A stretch of DNA of 47,403 bases from Oscillospiraceae bacterium (GCA_902795345.1 CADBKO010000026.1:1-47403); one strand, 5' to 3'; counted from the first letter of the stretch, positions 1 to 8,235 are shown. Translations and numbers: made by a program. The notes: a model not told the origin generated them from the letters alone.

Positions 1-6
1 TCGGCG

Positions 7-115
7 AAAGAAACCGCCAAAGGGAACCTATCCCGAAGGCGGTTCCCTTTGGAATCCTTCCCCATCGGCCAGGGGGCTGCGGCCCCCTTGAGATCCCCCA
101 GGGGTTTACGAAGGA
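7..115 (+). repeat. Structured dispersed repeat, family A, copy 1
   Basis: First of four related copies (others near 7891, 8071 and 15961). The core is a 12-bp hairpin pairing 17-28 with 41-52 (CCAAAGGGAACC/GGTTCCCTTTGG). An alternative pairing, AACCGCC (12-18) with GGCGGTT (38-44), shares four bases and so excludes it. A second hairpin with GGGGGC/GCCCCC arms lies at about 70-90. The window edge truncates the 5' part. It lies downstream of the 157-residue gene. No coding capacity is claimed. Confidence 0.75.
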
Positions 116-159
116 CGATAGACGGGAGTTTGGACGGAGGCGGCGAGCCGCGCCCCGGT

Positions 160-633
160 TTACTCCAAGTATTCCGCAAGGAGCTTTTCCACCTCTCTTG
201 CAAAGATTCGGAAATCATCGTAATAGGTGGATTTGGTCAGCCGGTATTCCACCGCGTCCAGCTCCGGGTCCCGGCGCAGGATGCGCAGGACCGCCAGGGG
301 CGCATGGCCGCTTACGTATTCCGCCACGGCCTCCCCCGCCAGGACGCGCCCCAGGCTGCGCTTCCGCTCCCCGTAATCCAGCAGCTCGCAGCCGGCCAGA
401 TCCTCCAGGGGGATCTGCACGGGAGATGCGTTCACATCCCGGATCACATAGGCGCGCCCCTCCTCCGGCTTGAGGGCAAAGCGGAGAGACAAAGCCTCGC
501 AGTCGATCACCCGGACGCCGGGGGCGTCCAGCCCCAGGGAAACGGCGCTCTGCCTGAGCTTATGCCGCTCGGACGCCACGCTCACCGCCGCGAAAACCAC
601 GAGGGCGGCGATCAGCACAAGAACGATCTTCAT
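160..633 (-). CDS. Small membrane-anchored protein of unknown function
   Basis: I do not recognise this 157-residue protein. Residues 1-20 are a hydrophobic helix (MKIVLVLIAALVVFAAVSVA) with no lipobox, so it is probably an N-terminal membrane anchor or uncleaved signal. The remainder is soluble, charged, and has a mixed alpha/beta look. Its start codon overlaps the end of larC (ATG at 633, larC stop at 630), so it is translationally coupled as the last gene of larE-larB-larC. That position suggests, but does not show, a role linked to the nickel-pincer pathway. A general membrane protein carried in the operon is equally possible. Confidence 0.7.
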   Translation of the reverse strand: MKIVLVLIAALVVFAAVSVASERHKLRQSAVSLGLDAPGVRVIDCEALSLRFALKPEEGRAYVIRDVNASPVQIPLEDLAGCELLDYGERKRSLGRVLAGEAVAEYVSGHAPLAVLRILRRDPELDAVEYRLTKSTYYDDFRIFAREVEKLLAEYLE

Positions 634-1820
634 TCCGGGAGCTTCACCTTCGCGCGCACGTCCTCGATGCTGATGCCCTTTTCCCGGGCGATGCGCGCCA
701 AATCCTCATACTCGGCCTTGCGCCGCGTGACGCCCCAGCCCTGGGATACCTTGACGCGGACGGGGCCATACTCGGTGTCCGCCGTCTCCATGCGCCGGGT
801 GAGGGTGCTGCGCTCACAGCGCACCTCCCGCACACCCAGAGTGGTGGTATGCCTAAACAGCAGCCGCAGCATTTCTTCCCGGTCCGCCAGGCGGCAGAGG
901 ATCACCAGCAGGGTCCCCGGGCGGTTCTTCTTCATGCCCAGGGCGGCGGTATACACATCCAGGGCCCCCGCCTGCCAAAGCTGCTCCTGAGCAAAGCCCA
1001 GGGCCTCGGGGCTCATATCGTCCAGATTGCACCGCAGCTCCAGCACCTCGTCCGCCTTCTCCGGGGCCTCCCCCCAGAGGGCGCGGAGGCAGTTTGCCGC
1101 CTCAAAATCCTTGGAACCCATGCCGTAGCCCGCCTTTTCCAGGGTCAGCACCGGCATGGGGACGAACTTCTCCACGAAATGACGCAGCAGGGCCGCGCCG
1201 GTGGGGGTGCACAGCTCCCCTTTGATCTCCCCGCCGTAGGCCGGGATGCCCTCCAGCAGCAGGGCCGTGGCCGGGGCCGGGACGGGCACCAGCCCGTGGG
1301 CGCAGCGCACCATGCCGGAGCCCACATGCACAGGGGAGGCCAGGATCTGCTCCGGCTTCAGCATGTCCAGGGCCAGACAGACCCCCGCCACATCCGCCAG
1401 GGCGTCCACGGTGCCCACCTCATGGAAGTGGATGTCCGATACTTTTACGCCGTGGACGCGGCTCTCCGCGTCGGCAATGGAGGCATAGACGGCGCGGACA
1501 TGGTCCTTCACTTTCTCCGGCAGGTCCATGTGGGCGATACGGTGGCCGATCTCCTCCATGCCGCTGTGTTCGTGGTCATGGTCATGGTCGTGGTGACGCT
1601 CGAAAAAGTGGGGATCCTCCTCCTCGCCGTGGTACTTCACGGCCATATGGGTGCCCTGGATGCCGCATTTCACGCTTTTTTCCGGGATCACGCTGAGATT
1701 GGGCAGCAGACGGTTCATTTTTTCCAGAAAGGCGATCTTGTCCGGCAGCAGCTCGTAGAGGGCCGCCATGAGCATATCCCCCGCCGCTCCCATGGCGCAG
1801 CCGAGATAGAGGGTCTTCAT
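630..1820 (-). CDS. larC: LarC, nickel insertion protein for the nickel-pincer cofactor
   Basis: A 396-residue member of the LarC/DUF111 family. The family performs CTP-dependent nickel insertion into the pyridinium bis-thiocarboxylate mononucleotide, the last step of nickel-pincer cofactor synthesis in the cytoplasm. The N-terminus MKTLYLGCAMGAAGDM is typical, and a His/Asp-rich stretch (HHDHDHDHEH, about residues 75-85) is a plausible nickel-handling loop. In Lactiplantibacillus plantarum larC is expressed through a programmed frameshift; here the N- and C-terminal parts (LarC1 and LarC2) form one uninterrupted frame. The start overlaps the larB stop (1817-1820), indicating coupling. Confidence in the family is high. 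The client enzyme is unknown because larA is absent from the window. Confidence 0.93.
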   Translation of the reverse strand: MKTLYLGCAMGAAGDMLMAALYELLPDKIAFLEKMNRLLPNLSVIPEKSVKCGIQGTHMAVKYHGEEEDPHFFERHHDHDHDHEHSGMEEIGHRIAHMDLPEKVKDHVRAVYASIADAESRVHGVKVSDIHFHEVGTVDALADVAGVCLALDMLKPEQILASPVHVGSGMVRCAHGLVPVPAPATALLLEGIPAYGGEIKGELCTPTGAALLRHFVEKFVPMPVLTLEKAGYGMGSKDFEAANCLRALWGEAPEKADEVLELRCNLDDMSPEALGFAQEQLWQAGALDVYTAALGMKKNRPGTLLVILCRLADREEMLRLLFRHTTTLGVREVRCERSTLTRRMETADTEYGPVRVKVSQGWGVTRRKAEYEDLARIAREKGISIEDVRAKVKLPE

Positions 1821-2578
1821 CCATTCTTCCTCCCCATATGGTTGATCATACCCGCCAGATACCCGGCGCCGAAGCCGTTGTCGATGTTCACCACGCTGAC
1901 GCCGCTGGCGCAGGAATTGAGCATGCTCAGCAGGGCCGCCAGGCCGCCGAAAGAGGCCCCGTAGCCCACGCTGGTGGGCACGGCGATCACCGGGCAGTCC
2001 GCCAGGCCGCCAACGACGCTGGCCAGCGCCCCTTCCATGCCCGCGATGGCCACGATGGCCCGGGCGCGCATGATCTCCTCGGCGTGGGCCAGCAGCCGGT
2101 GGAGGCCGGAGACCCCCACGTCATAGAGGCGGACCACGGTGTTGCCCAGCATTTCCGCCGTGAGAGCCGCTTCCTCCGCCACGGGCAGGTCGCTGGTGCC
2201 GCCGGTGGCGACGACCACGCTGCCGTCCCCGTCCGGCTCCGGGATGCCCCCGATGATGCCGATCTTCCCCATTTCATGATAGTCCAGAGGCAGGGCCGAG
2301 CCCACCACAGAGGCCGCCTCCGGGGACATGCGGGTGATGAGCACCCGGTCCTGGCCCCCGGCCAGGAGGGCCCGGGAGATGTCCCGGATCTGCTCCGGGG
2401 TCTTCCCCGCCCCGTAGATGACCTCCGCCGCGCCCTGCCGGAGGCCCCGGTGCAGGTCCGGCTTGGCGAAGCCCAGCTCCGTGAAGGGCTCCATTTTCAG
2501 CTGCAAAACCGCGTCCTCCACGCTCACTTCCCCGCTTTTCACGGCACTCAGCAGGGCGCGTATATCCTTCTGTTCCAT
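1817..2578 (-). CDS. larB: LarB, nicotinate adenine dinucleotide carboxylase/hydrolase
   Basis: A 253-residue LarB, which carboxylates C5 of the pyridinium ring of NaAD and hydrolyses the phosphoanhydride, starting nickel-pincer cofactor synthesis. The C-terminal half has the PurE (AIR carboxylase) fold signature: glycine-rich GIIGGIPEPDG, VVVATGGTSDLPVAEEA, then IAGMEGALASVVGGL and AVPTSVGYGASFGG. Length is normal for the family. It begins 1 nt after larE stops and overlaps larC by 4 nt, so the three genes form a tight operon. It could be mistaken for PurE, but PurE is much shorter and the neighbours settle the call. Confidence 0.95.
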   Translation of the reverse strand: MEQKDIRALLSAVKSGEVSVEDAVLQLKMEPFTELGFAKPDLHRGLRQGAAEVIYGAGKTPEQIRDISRALLAGGQDRVLITRMSPEAASVVGSALPLDYHEMGKIGIIGGIPEPDGDGSVVVATGGTSDLPVAEEAALTAEMLGNTVVRLYDVGVSGLHRLLAHAEEIMRARAIVAIAGMEGALASVVGGLADCPVIAVPTSVGYGASFGGLAALLSMLNSCASGVSVVNIDNGFGAGYLAGMINHMGRKNG

Positions 2579-3322
2579 TTATCTCTCCTCCAAATCCAGC
2601 AGGACCAGCCCGAACCAGGGCTTCAGGGCTTCCAGGATCGCCTTCCGCTCCGCGGCGGCCCTCTCCAGCTGGTCCCCCGGCAGCTGCACCCTGGCCGCGT
2701 CGTGCCACAGCCGCACCCGCAAGTCCGAATAGCCCATTTCCCGCAGGGCCGTCTCCGCTTCCTCCACCCGGCGCAGCTTATCCGCCGTGATGGTCTCCCC
2801 CGCATAGACGCGGGTGGCGAGGCAGGCATAGGCGGGCTTGTTCCAGGTGGGCAGCTTCAGCTCCCGGCTCCTCCGGCGTATCTCCGCCTTCGTCAGGCCG
2901 CAGATGCGCAGGGGCGACAGCACCCCCAGCTCCCGCAGGGCCCGCATGCCGGGGCGGTCGGAAGCGTCGTCGGAAGCGTTGGTCCCGTCCAGGATCAGTT
3001 CATAGCCATCCGCTGCCGCCCGCTCTTTCAGGGCGGTGAAGATGGCCCTCTTGCAATAATAGCAGCGGTCGGGGGGATTGGCCGCCACCACCGCCTCGGC
3101 CAGGATGTCCAGCTCAAGGGTGGTCAGCTCCGCCCCCAGGAGGGCGCAGAACTCCGCCGCCTCCCGCTGCTCGAAGGCGGGCTGGAAAGCCGTCACCGCG
3201 CAGTAGGGCTTCACATCCGCCCCCAGGCGCAGGGCCTCCGCCAGCAGATAGGTGGAGTCCACCCCGCCGGAAAAGGCAATGGCCGCCCTGGGATGCTCCC
3301 GGAAAAAGTCTCGCAGTTCCAT
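2579..3322 (-). CDS. larE: LarE, ATP-dependent sulfur transferase
   Basis: A 247-residue LarE, which adenylates and thiolates the pyridinium carboxylates of the nickel-pincer precursor. The PP-loop SGGVDST is at residues 18-24. Cysteines C87 and C90 (RCYYCK) and C167 (YACLATR) form the three-cysteine set. Some LarE proteins sacrifice the sulfur of a single cysteine; those with three cysteines are reported to bind a [4Fe-4S] cluster that delivers sulfur catalytically, so this one is inferred to be the cluster type. The ATG at 3322 has a weak GAGGA upstream. It is the first gene of the lar operon, after a terminator. Confidence 0.94.
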   Translation of the reverse strand: MELRDFFREHPRAAIAFSGGVDSTYLLAEALRLGADVKPYCAVTAFQPAFEQREAAEFCALLGAELTTLELDILAEAVVAANPPDRCYYCKRAIFTALKERAAADGYELILDGTNASDDASDRPGMRALRELGVLSPLRICGLTKAEIRRRSRELKLPTWNKPAYACLATRVYAGETITADKLRRVEEAETALREMGYSDLRVRLWHDAARVQLPGDQLERAAAERKAILEALKPWFGLVLLDLEER

Positions 3323-3351
3323 GGACGTTATCCTCGCAAAGTCAACATGCT

Positions 3352-3381
3352 AAAAGCCGCCCGGCGCGGGGCCGGACGGCT
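3352..3381 (-). terminator. Intrinsic terminator after the B12/TIM-barrel operon
   Basis: Read on the minus strand, AGCCGTCCGGC (3381-3371) pairs with GCCGGGCGGCT (3365-3355) with one G-U pair, followed by UUUU. It separates the gene at 3420-4403 from larE, so lar genes need read-through or their own promoter. I could not identify a convincing larE promoter. Confidence 0.8.
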
Positions 3382-3419
3382 GCACTCTGTTATTAAGATA
3401 GCAAACAACTTGGTTTTTG

Positions 3420-4403
3420 TCAATCATCGAAGAGGGGCAGGCCGAGCGCTTCCCTCTGCTGCCGGAGGAACGCCCCATGCTGGGCGTTGTCGTCGGTGAT
3501 GAACTCGAAGGTGAGGAATTCCGGGGCGATGCGCTCCATGATGAGCGCCCGGACGCCGGGGGCGGTGAAGGGCTGGTGCTTGTCCACGGCGTAGGCGTGG
3601 GAGAACATCTTCCAGCTCCGCTCCCGATAGGTTTTTCCCAGCTCCGGCGGGTTTGCCATCATGCTGCGGGCATAGTCCCCGGTGATGGACTGGTTCAGGT
3701 GCACCCCCCGCACGGCCTTAATAAGCTCCCCGTGGGCGTCCAGCAGGCGGTTTATATACGCGACCCCCTCCTCCTGGTCCCGAAGGTCCAGCTCATTGTG
3801 GAGCAGATGGCCCGTGTCCAGCATGACGCCCTTGTTGGGATAGCGGATGCCCTCCAGCAGCCGGGCGGTCATTTCCGGGCGGGTGAAGCGCAGTCCCGGC
3901 AGCCAGAGGTTTTCCAGCAGCAGGGCGACGGAAGGATCCGTCTCCCCCTCCAGGGCGGCGTTGATGACCTCGCAGGCGGCGTCGATCACTTCCTCGTCGG
4001 TGTGGCGGTAGCGCCGGGTGAAGGATTCCCGGATGCCCGCGTCGGAGACATGCCAGACGGCATACTGCGCGCCGAAGCGTTTCGCCAGGGCGAAATCCCG
4101 GCGGAATTCCTCCACCAGCTTTTCCGGGTCCAGGGTGCCGCCGAAGGAGGCCTTTGCGGTCTCCAGATCGTCATATTCCCGGCGGAGGGCTTCCTCGTCC
4201 CGCCGCCAGAAATCCAGCCAATAGTTATGGTTCTGCATATGGAAGCCCACGATCCTGTCCGGGGGGATGATCTTCCGCTCGTCCTCCCCGTAGTACATGA
4301 GTTCCACTCCGTCGAAGCCCCGGATCAGGGCTTCCAGCTCCGCAGAGGAGGCGAAGCGGTCCAAATCCTCGGGGCTGGTGGTGAGATTGATGCTCAGTTT
4401 CAC
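3420..4403 (-). CDS. TIM-barrel protein, sugar phosphate isomerase/epimerase-like
   Basis: A 327-residue protein of the xylose-isomerase-like TIM-barrel superfamily. Seen in sequence: an early barrel strand MKLSINLTTSP, FDGVELMYYG, then conserved metal-site style segments LLLENLWLPG, GVMLDTGHLL and VRGVHLNQ, and a terminal FEFITDD. Glu, Asp and His in these positions usually bind a divalent metal in this superfamily. It overlaps the phosphatase gene by 4 nt and ends at a terminator, so it is the last gene of the cobalamin operon. A role in nucleotide-loop or ribazole metabolism is an inference from position only. The true substrate is unknown. Confidence 0.75.
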   Translation of the reverse strand: MKLSINLTTSPEDLDRFASSAELEALIRGFDGVELMYYGEDERKIIPPDRIVGFHMQNHNYWLDFWRRDEEALRREYDDLETAKASFGGTLDPEKLVEEFRRDFALAKRFGAQYAVWHVSDAGIRESFTRRYRHTDEEVIDAACEVINAALEGETDPSVALLLENLWLPGLRFTRPEMTARLLEGIRYPNKGVMLDTGHLLHNELDLRDQEEGVAYINRLLDAHGELIKAVRGVHLNQSITGDYARSMMANPPELGKTYRERSWKMFSHAYAVDKHQPFTAPGVRALIMERIAPEFLTFEFITDDNAQHGAFLRQQREALGLPLFDD

Positions 4404-5026
4404 AGACGTATCCTTTCTTCCGGCAGGGCCGAGAGCTTTTCAAACAGTACCGGCTCCGTGAGGATGGGGTCTTTCCCCCAGCTCTCCTCGTCCAGGCGGG
4501 CCACATAGCCCTGACAGTTTTTCACATACCAGTCGTAGTAGTCCTTCTCCGGCCTCCCGCAGCGGCTGAAGAGGGCCATCACCGTGCCCCCGTGGGCGGC
4601 GATGAAGAGCTGCCCTTCCCCGGCGGCCATGGCTTCCCGGGCGATGGCGTCGAAGGCGGCAAAGACCCGGTCCACGAATTCCGGCATGCTCTCGCCCCCG
4701 GGGCATTTTCCCCGGCACATGCCGTCCACCCACTTCTGGTATTCCTCGTTGCCGGTCATTTCCTCGTAATTCAGCCCCTCGAAGATGCCGAAATCCATCT
4801 CCCGGAAGTCCGGCACCACCACCTGGGCGGCATTGGGGAAGCAGAGCTCCGCCGTCCGCCTCGCCCGGATCATGGGACTGACATAGACCTTCTTCACCCC
4901 GGGCAGGACGCCGGAGGCGACGGCCTCCGCCTCCCCCGCTTCGTTCAGGGGCACGTCGGTCCGCCCCAGGTAGCGGCCTTCCTTGTTGCCGTCGGTCTGG
5001 CCGTGGCGCATGATGATGATCTCCAT
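4400..5026 (-). CDS. cobC: Histidine phosphatase, probable alpha-ribazole phosphatase
   Basis: A 208-residue histidine phosphatase. The catalytic RHG motif is near the start (MEIIIMRHGQTDGN) and the second conserved histidine is in AAHGGTVMALF. CobC-type enzymes remove the 5'-phosphate from alpha-ribazole phosphate or adenosylcobalamin phosphate in B12 nucleotide-loop assembly. The family also contains phosphoglycerate mutases and general phosphatases, so the specific call rests on the cobT-cobU-cobS neighbours. Start ATG at 5026 has GGGGTG upstream; 4 nt separate it from the preceding gene. Confidence 0.82.
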   Translation of the reverse strand: MEIIIMRHGQTDGNKEGRYLGRTDVPLNEAGEAEAVASGVLPGVKKVYVSPMIRARRTAELCFPNAAQVVVPDFREMDFGIFEGLNYEEMTGNEEYQKWVDGMCRGKCPGGESMPEFVDRVFAAFDAIAREAMAAGEGQLFIAAHGGTVMALFSRCGRPEKDYYDWYVKNCQGYVARLDEESWGKDPILTEPVLFEKLSALPEERIRL

Positions 5027-5030
5027 GGCG

Positions 5031-5375
5031 TCACCCCTTAATGACCGTGGGGATGCCCGCCACCAGGCGCACCACCTTCGCGGCCTCCTTCGCCAGCTGG
5101 CAGCAGAGCCTTCCCGTGGCCTCCCGGCCCAGGCGCCGGGCCTTCTCCAGGGGGATCACGCCGGAACCCACCTCGTCGCAGACCACCACTTCCTTGGTTT
5201 TCAGGCATTCCAGCAGGGCCGGGGCCCCCTCCGGGTCCGCCATGGTGATGGTTTGCAGATTATACAGGACGGGCTTATCGTCCAGCACCCCGTCGGCGAT
5301 CTGCCCGGGGGCATAGCCCAGGGATTCCACATAAGCCCGCTTCCCGGAGGCGCGGGCGCCGATGACCAGGATCAT
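5031..5375 (-). CDS. Short divergent CobU-like protein
   Basis: A 114-residue homologue of the CobU kinase/guanylyltransferase, against about 175-180 for the family. The N-terminal loop is GARASGKR, so the Ser/Thr that normally ends a P-loop is Arg. The C-terminal part keeps the family motif as EVGSGVIPLEKARRLGRE and ends LVAGIPTVIKG. The middle region, which carries the guanylylated histidine in CobU, is missing, and the protein contains no histidine at all. The start overlaps cobS (ATG 5375, cobS stop 5372). A full CobU is also encoded in the operon (6142-6666), so this may be a partner subunit or a regulatory paralogue. Confidence 0.75.
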   Translation of the reverse strand: MILVIGARASGKRAYVESLGYAPGQIADGVLDDKPVLYNLQTITMADPEGAPALLECLKTKEVVVCDEVGSGVIPLEKARRLGREATGRLCCQLAKEAAKVVRLVAGIPTVIKG

Positions 5376-6145
5376 AACACTACCACCTTACTTATAACGA
5401 CGCAGCAGAGGAGCATGATGAGCTCCGCCAGCTGCAGGAAATAACCGGAGAGGTCGCCGCTCATGCCGCCGAACTGTTTGGCGCTGAGGCGCTTCATCCA
5501 CAGGGCCGTCAGCAGCCCGCCCAGCACCATGGCCGCCCCGGTGACGGGCCGCACCCACACGAGGGCGGCGGCGCAGAGGATCAGCAATACAAGGAGGATC
5601 GCCACGGCGGGCTTCTTGTCCGCCGAGAGGGTGAAGGTCCGCAGCAGGCCCTCGGCGTCGCTCTTGGGATAAATGAGGGAGATGGTGCCGCTGAGGATGC
5701 GGCTCAGGACGTGCATCAGCCCCAGGAGCAGGGCGCTCCGCCCCGTCATGGGCATTTCGGAGGCCAGGGCGGTATAGAGGAGCAGATAGCAGCCCAGGGT
5801 GATGATGGCGAAGGCTCCGGTATGGGAATCCTTCAATATCGCCCGCTTCTTTTCCGCCGGGGCGTGGGAAGCCAGGGCGTCGGACACGTCGCAGAAGCCG
5901 TCCATATGGATGCCGCCGGTGACGGCCACGGGCAGCAGGGTAAGCCCCGCGGCCCAGAGGAGAGGGCCGAAGCCCAGGGCGGCGGAAAGAAGCTGCCACA
6001 GCCACAGGACCGCGCCGATCACCGCCCCCACCAGGGGGAAGGCGCAGAGCATATAGCGCATGTTCTCATTTTTCCACTCCACCGTGGGCATGGGGATGCG
6101 GGAGAACATGCAGAAGGCCATGACGATGCTGCGCAGGATATTCAT
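5372..6145 (-). CDS. cobS: Adenosylcobinamide-GDP ribazoletransferase
   Basis: CobS is an integral membrane enzyme joining alpha-ribazole (phosphate) to adenosylcobinamide-GDP to finish cobalamin. Seen: N-terminal AFCMFSRIPMP, HMDGFCDVSDALA and KDSHTGAFAIITL, matching the family's conserved aspartate-rich segments, and several hydrophobic helices to the C-terminus. I place the start at 6145 (MNILRSI), 257 residues, because that ATG overlaps the cobU stop (6142-6144) and has GGGAG about 10 nt upstream; the longer frame begins 24 nt earlier. It overlaps the following CobU-like gene by 4 nt. Confidence 0.93.
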   Translation of the reverse strand: MNILRSIVMAFCMFSRIPMPTVEWKNENMRYMLCAFPLVGAVIGAVLWLWQLLSAALGFGPLLWAAGLTLLPVAVTGGIHMDGFCDVSDALASHAPAEKKRAILKDSHTGAFAIITLGCYLLLYTALASEMPMTGRSALLLGLMHVLSRILSGTISLIYPKSDAEGLLRTFTLSADKKPAVAILLVLLILCAAALVWVRPVTGAAMVLGGLLTALWMKRLSAKQFGGMSGDLSGYFLQLAELIMLLCCVVISKVVVL

Positions 6146-6666
6146 TGGGGCAATTCTCCCTTCAGGCAAATGGGTATGCCACAGACCAGCTCGAACACAG
6201 CGTCGAACTCGGCGGCAAAGACGGCGTTGAGCCTGCCCAGGGTGTCCACATAGCGGAGGGTGGATTCGCTGTAATCCTCCGCGTCGGAGCCCACGTCGTT
6301 GGTCACCAGGATCAGGTTGTCCGCCTGCCGGGAAAGAGCCCGGACCTCCCGGAGTATCTTCTCATAGGGGTCCCGCTCGTTGCCTTCCGCGTCGAACATC
6401 TCGTTGGCCGTCAGGTTGCACAGACATTCCAGCAGGACCGTGCCCCCTCGGGGCAAACGGATCTTCCCCACGTCGGTCTGGCTCTCGATGGTCTCGAAGC
6501 CCTTGGTGGCCCGCATGGCCCGGTGGCGGGCGATCTTCATTTCGCTCTCCGCCCCGTAGGACTGCATGGTGGCCACATACCACCGAGGCAGGGGGAATTT
6601 CATCACAAGGCTCTCGGCAAAGCTGCTCTTGCCGCAGCCGGAGCCCCCGGTCAGCAGGATATTCAT
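6142..6666 (-). CDS. cobU: Adenosylcobinamide kinase / adenosylcobinamide-phosphate guanylyltransferase
   Basis: A 174-residue CobU with a full P-loop GGSGCGKS near the N-terminus. ATMQSYGAESEMKIARHR contains the histidine region that accepts GMP in characterised CobU, and VLLECLCNL follows. The usual C-terminal NEVGxGIVP motif is altered to NDVGSDAED. It phosphorylates adenosylcobinamide and transfers GMP to give adenosylcobinamide-GDP. Only 1 nt separates it from cobT and it overlaps cobS by 4 nt. The altered motif is the one preserved in the short paralogue at 5031-5375. Confidence 0.9.
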   Translation of the reverse strand: MNILLTGGSGCGKSSFAESLVMKFPLPRWYVATMQSYGAESEMKIARHRAMRATKGFETIESQTDVGKIRLPRGGTVLLECLCNLTANEMFDAEGNERDPYEKILREVRALSRQADNLILVTNDVGSDAEDYSESTLRYVDTLGRLNAVFAAEFDAVFELVCGIPICLKGELPQ

Positions 6667-6667
6667 A

Positions 6668-7735
6668 TCAGCTCCCCTTGCCCGTCAGGCTGGCGTCGTA
6701 GGCTTCCATGCCGATGTCCCCGAAGGACACCATGCCGTCGTAGACTGCCAGGGCCATGTCCAGCAGGGGCAGGGCCGCCACAGCGCCGGTGCCCTCCCCC
6801 AGCCGCAGCCCGGCGGTGATCATGGGCTTCAGGCCCAGCTCGTCCAGCAGCCGCTTCGCCGCCGGTTCCGCCGAGACGTGGGCCGCCAGCATGGCATGGC
6901 GGCTGAGTGGGGCCAGCCTCTGGGCGGTCAGAGCGCCGATGGCGCTGATGAAGCCGTCCACCAGAATGGGGATGCGGTGGATGGCCCCGCCCAGGAAGGT
7001 GCCGCAGATGCCCGCGATGTCCAGGCCGCCCACCTTGCTCAGCACGTCCAGGGCGTCCGCCGGGTCCGGCTTATGGAGCCGGAGGCCCGCTTCGATGGCC
7101 CTGATCTTCCGCTGCAGGCCTTCGTCGCTGAGGCCCGCGCCCCGGCCCGTCACCTCGGCGGGGCTGAGGCCCAGGAAAGCTGCCATCATGGCGCTGGAGG
7201 TGGTGGTGTTGCCGATGCCCATTTCGCCGGTGGCGATGACGCCATAGCCCTTGGCTTTCAGCTCCCCCACCAGCTCGATGCCGGTGAGGACGGCCTTTTC
7301 CGCCTCCTCCCGGGTCATGGCTTTCTCCTTCGCCAGGTTGCCGGTGCCGCGGCGGATATGGCAGTCCCGCACCCCCTCCGCGGGGGCGATCATCCCCATG
7401 TCCACGGGGAACACGTCGGCTCTTGCCACTTCCCCCATGCGGCAGACGCTGGAATCATGCTTCACCATGTTCCCCGCCACCAGGGCCGTGACCTCCTGGC
7501 CGGTCTGGGTGACCCCCTCGGCCACCACGCCGTTGTCGGCGCACATCACCAGCACCGCCCGCTTCCCCAGCTTCACCCGGGGCGAGCCGGTGAGACCCGC
7601 GATCTGCACCACCGCGTCCTCCAGCAGCCCCAGGCTGCCGATGGGCTTGGCAATGCTGTTCCAGTGCTCCCGGGCGGCGGCCATGGCTTTTTCGTCGGGG
7701 GGCGCGATCTGTTTCAGGTATTCTTGAAGGTTCAT
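6668..7735 (-). CDS. cobT: Nicotinate-nucleotide:dimethylbenzimidazole phosphoribosyltransferase
   Basis: A 355-residue CobT, of normal length. It makes alpha-ribazole phosphate, the lower ligand precursor of B12, from NaMN and a benzimidazole-type base. Conserved segments include IAKPIGSLGLLE, VVLVMCADNGV-like AVLVMCADNGVV, GEMGIGNTTTSSA and TGRGAGLSDEGL, and the C-terminal EGTGAVAALPLLDMA. ATG at 7735 is preceded by AAAGGGA. It is the first gene of the operon. The promoter and cobalamin riboswitch at 8375-8690 are the likely control, although about 640 bp of repeats lie between the riboswitch hairpin and the start codon. Confidence 0.96.
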   Translation of the reverse strand: MNLQEYLKQIAPPDEKAMAAAREHWNSIAKPIGSLGLLEDAVVQIAGLTGSPRVKLGKRAVLVMCADNGVVAEGVTQTGQEVTALVAGNMVKHDSSVCRMGEVARADVFPVDMGMIAPAEGVRDCHIRRGTGNLAKEKAMTREEAEKAVLTGIELVGELKAKGYGVIATGEMGIGNTTTSSAMMAAFLGLSPAEVTGRGAGLSDEGLQRKIRAIEAGLRLHKPDPADALDVLSKVGGLDIAGICGTFLGGAIHRIPILVDGFISAIGALTAQRLAPLSRHAMLAAHVSAEPAAKRLLDELGLKPMITAGLRLGEGTGAVAALPLLDMALAVYDGMVSFGDIGMEAYDASLTGKGS

Positions 7736-8070
7736 GATATCCCTTTCACATATGTGTTGTTTTCTTTTTGGAGAGACGCCCGCTGCGGCGGGGCCCCCTC
7801 ATCAGTCGCTGCGCAACAGCTTCCCCCAAGGGAAGCCAAGGGCGCTTTTCGTTGCTTGGACTCGTCCTTCGTCTCTCGTCCTTCGTCTCTCGTAATCCCC
7901 GGGGGATCTCAAGGGGGCCGCAGCCCCCTGGCCGATGGGGAAGGATTCCAAAGGGAACCGCCTTCGGGATAGGTTCCCTTTGGCGTGTCTTTGCCATTTC
8001 CTCCGGGGTGCCTGCGGATTCGCCTTTTGTCTTTGCAAATTTGCGGCCCTGTCCCATCGCCTCCGGCGGG
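7736..8070. repeat. Family A repeat, copy 2 (7891-7990), and flanking non-coding DNA
   Basis: This gap between cobT and the riboswitch has no credible gene. Copy 2 of the structured repeat lies in reverse orientation relative to copy 1. Its core hairpin pairs 7948-7959 with 7972-7983 and the GGGGGCC/GGCCCCC-type hairpin lies at about 7911-7930. The flank at 7770-7890 carries fragments resembling the family B palindromes seen at 12.7-13.7 kb (CCTCATCAGTCGC, CTTCCCCCAAGGGAAG). Confidence 0.7.
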
Positions 8071-8235
8071 CATCTTTCTTTGAGCGGCAAAGAAAGATGC
8101 AAAAGAAACCGCTTAAGGGGACCTATTTCGAGGCGGTCCCCTTAAGAATCCCTCCCCGACGACCAAGGGGGCTCCGCCCCCATTGGATTCCCCGGCGGGG
8201 GGTTACGAAGGACGGGGGACGGGGGACGAGGGTTT
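8071..8235 (+). repeat. Structured dispersed repeat, family A, copy 3
   Basis: Three hairpins in a row. The first pairs 8071-8082 with 8088-8099 (CATCTTTCTTTG/CAAAGAAAGATG). The second pairs 8112-8123 with 8135-8146 (CTTAAGGGGACC/GGTCCCCTTAAG). The third is at 8163-8186 (CCAAGGGGGC ... CCCCCATTGG). The second stem differs from copies 1 and 4 at paired positions on both arms, so the fold is kept. It sits inside the leader between riboswitch and cobT. Confidence 0.8.
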
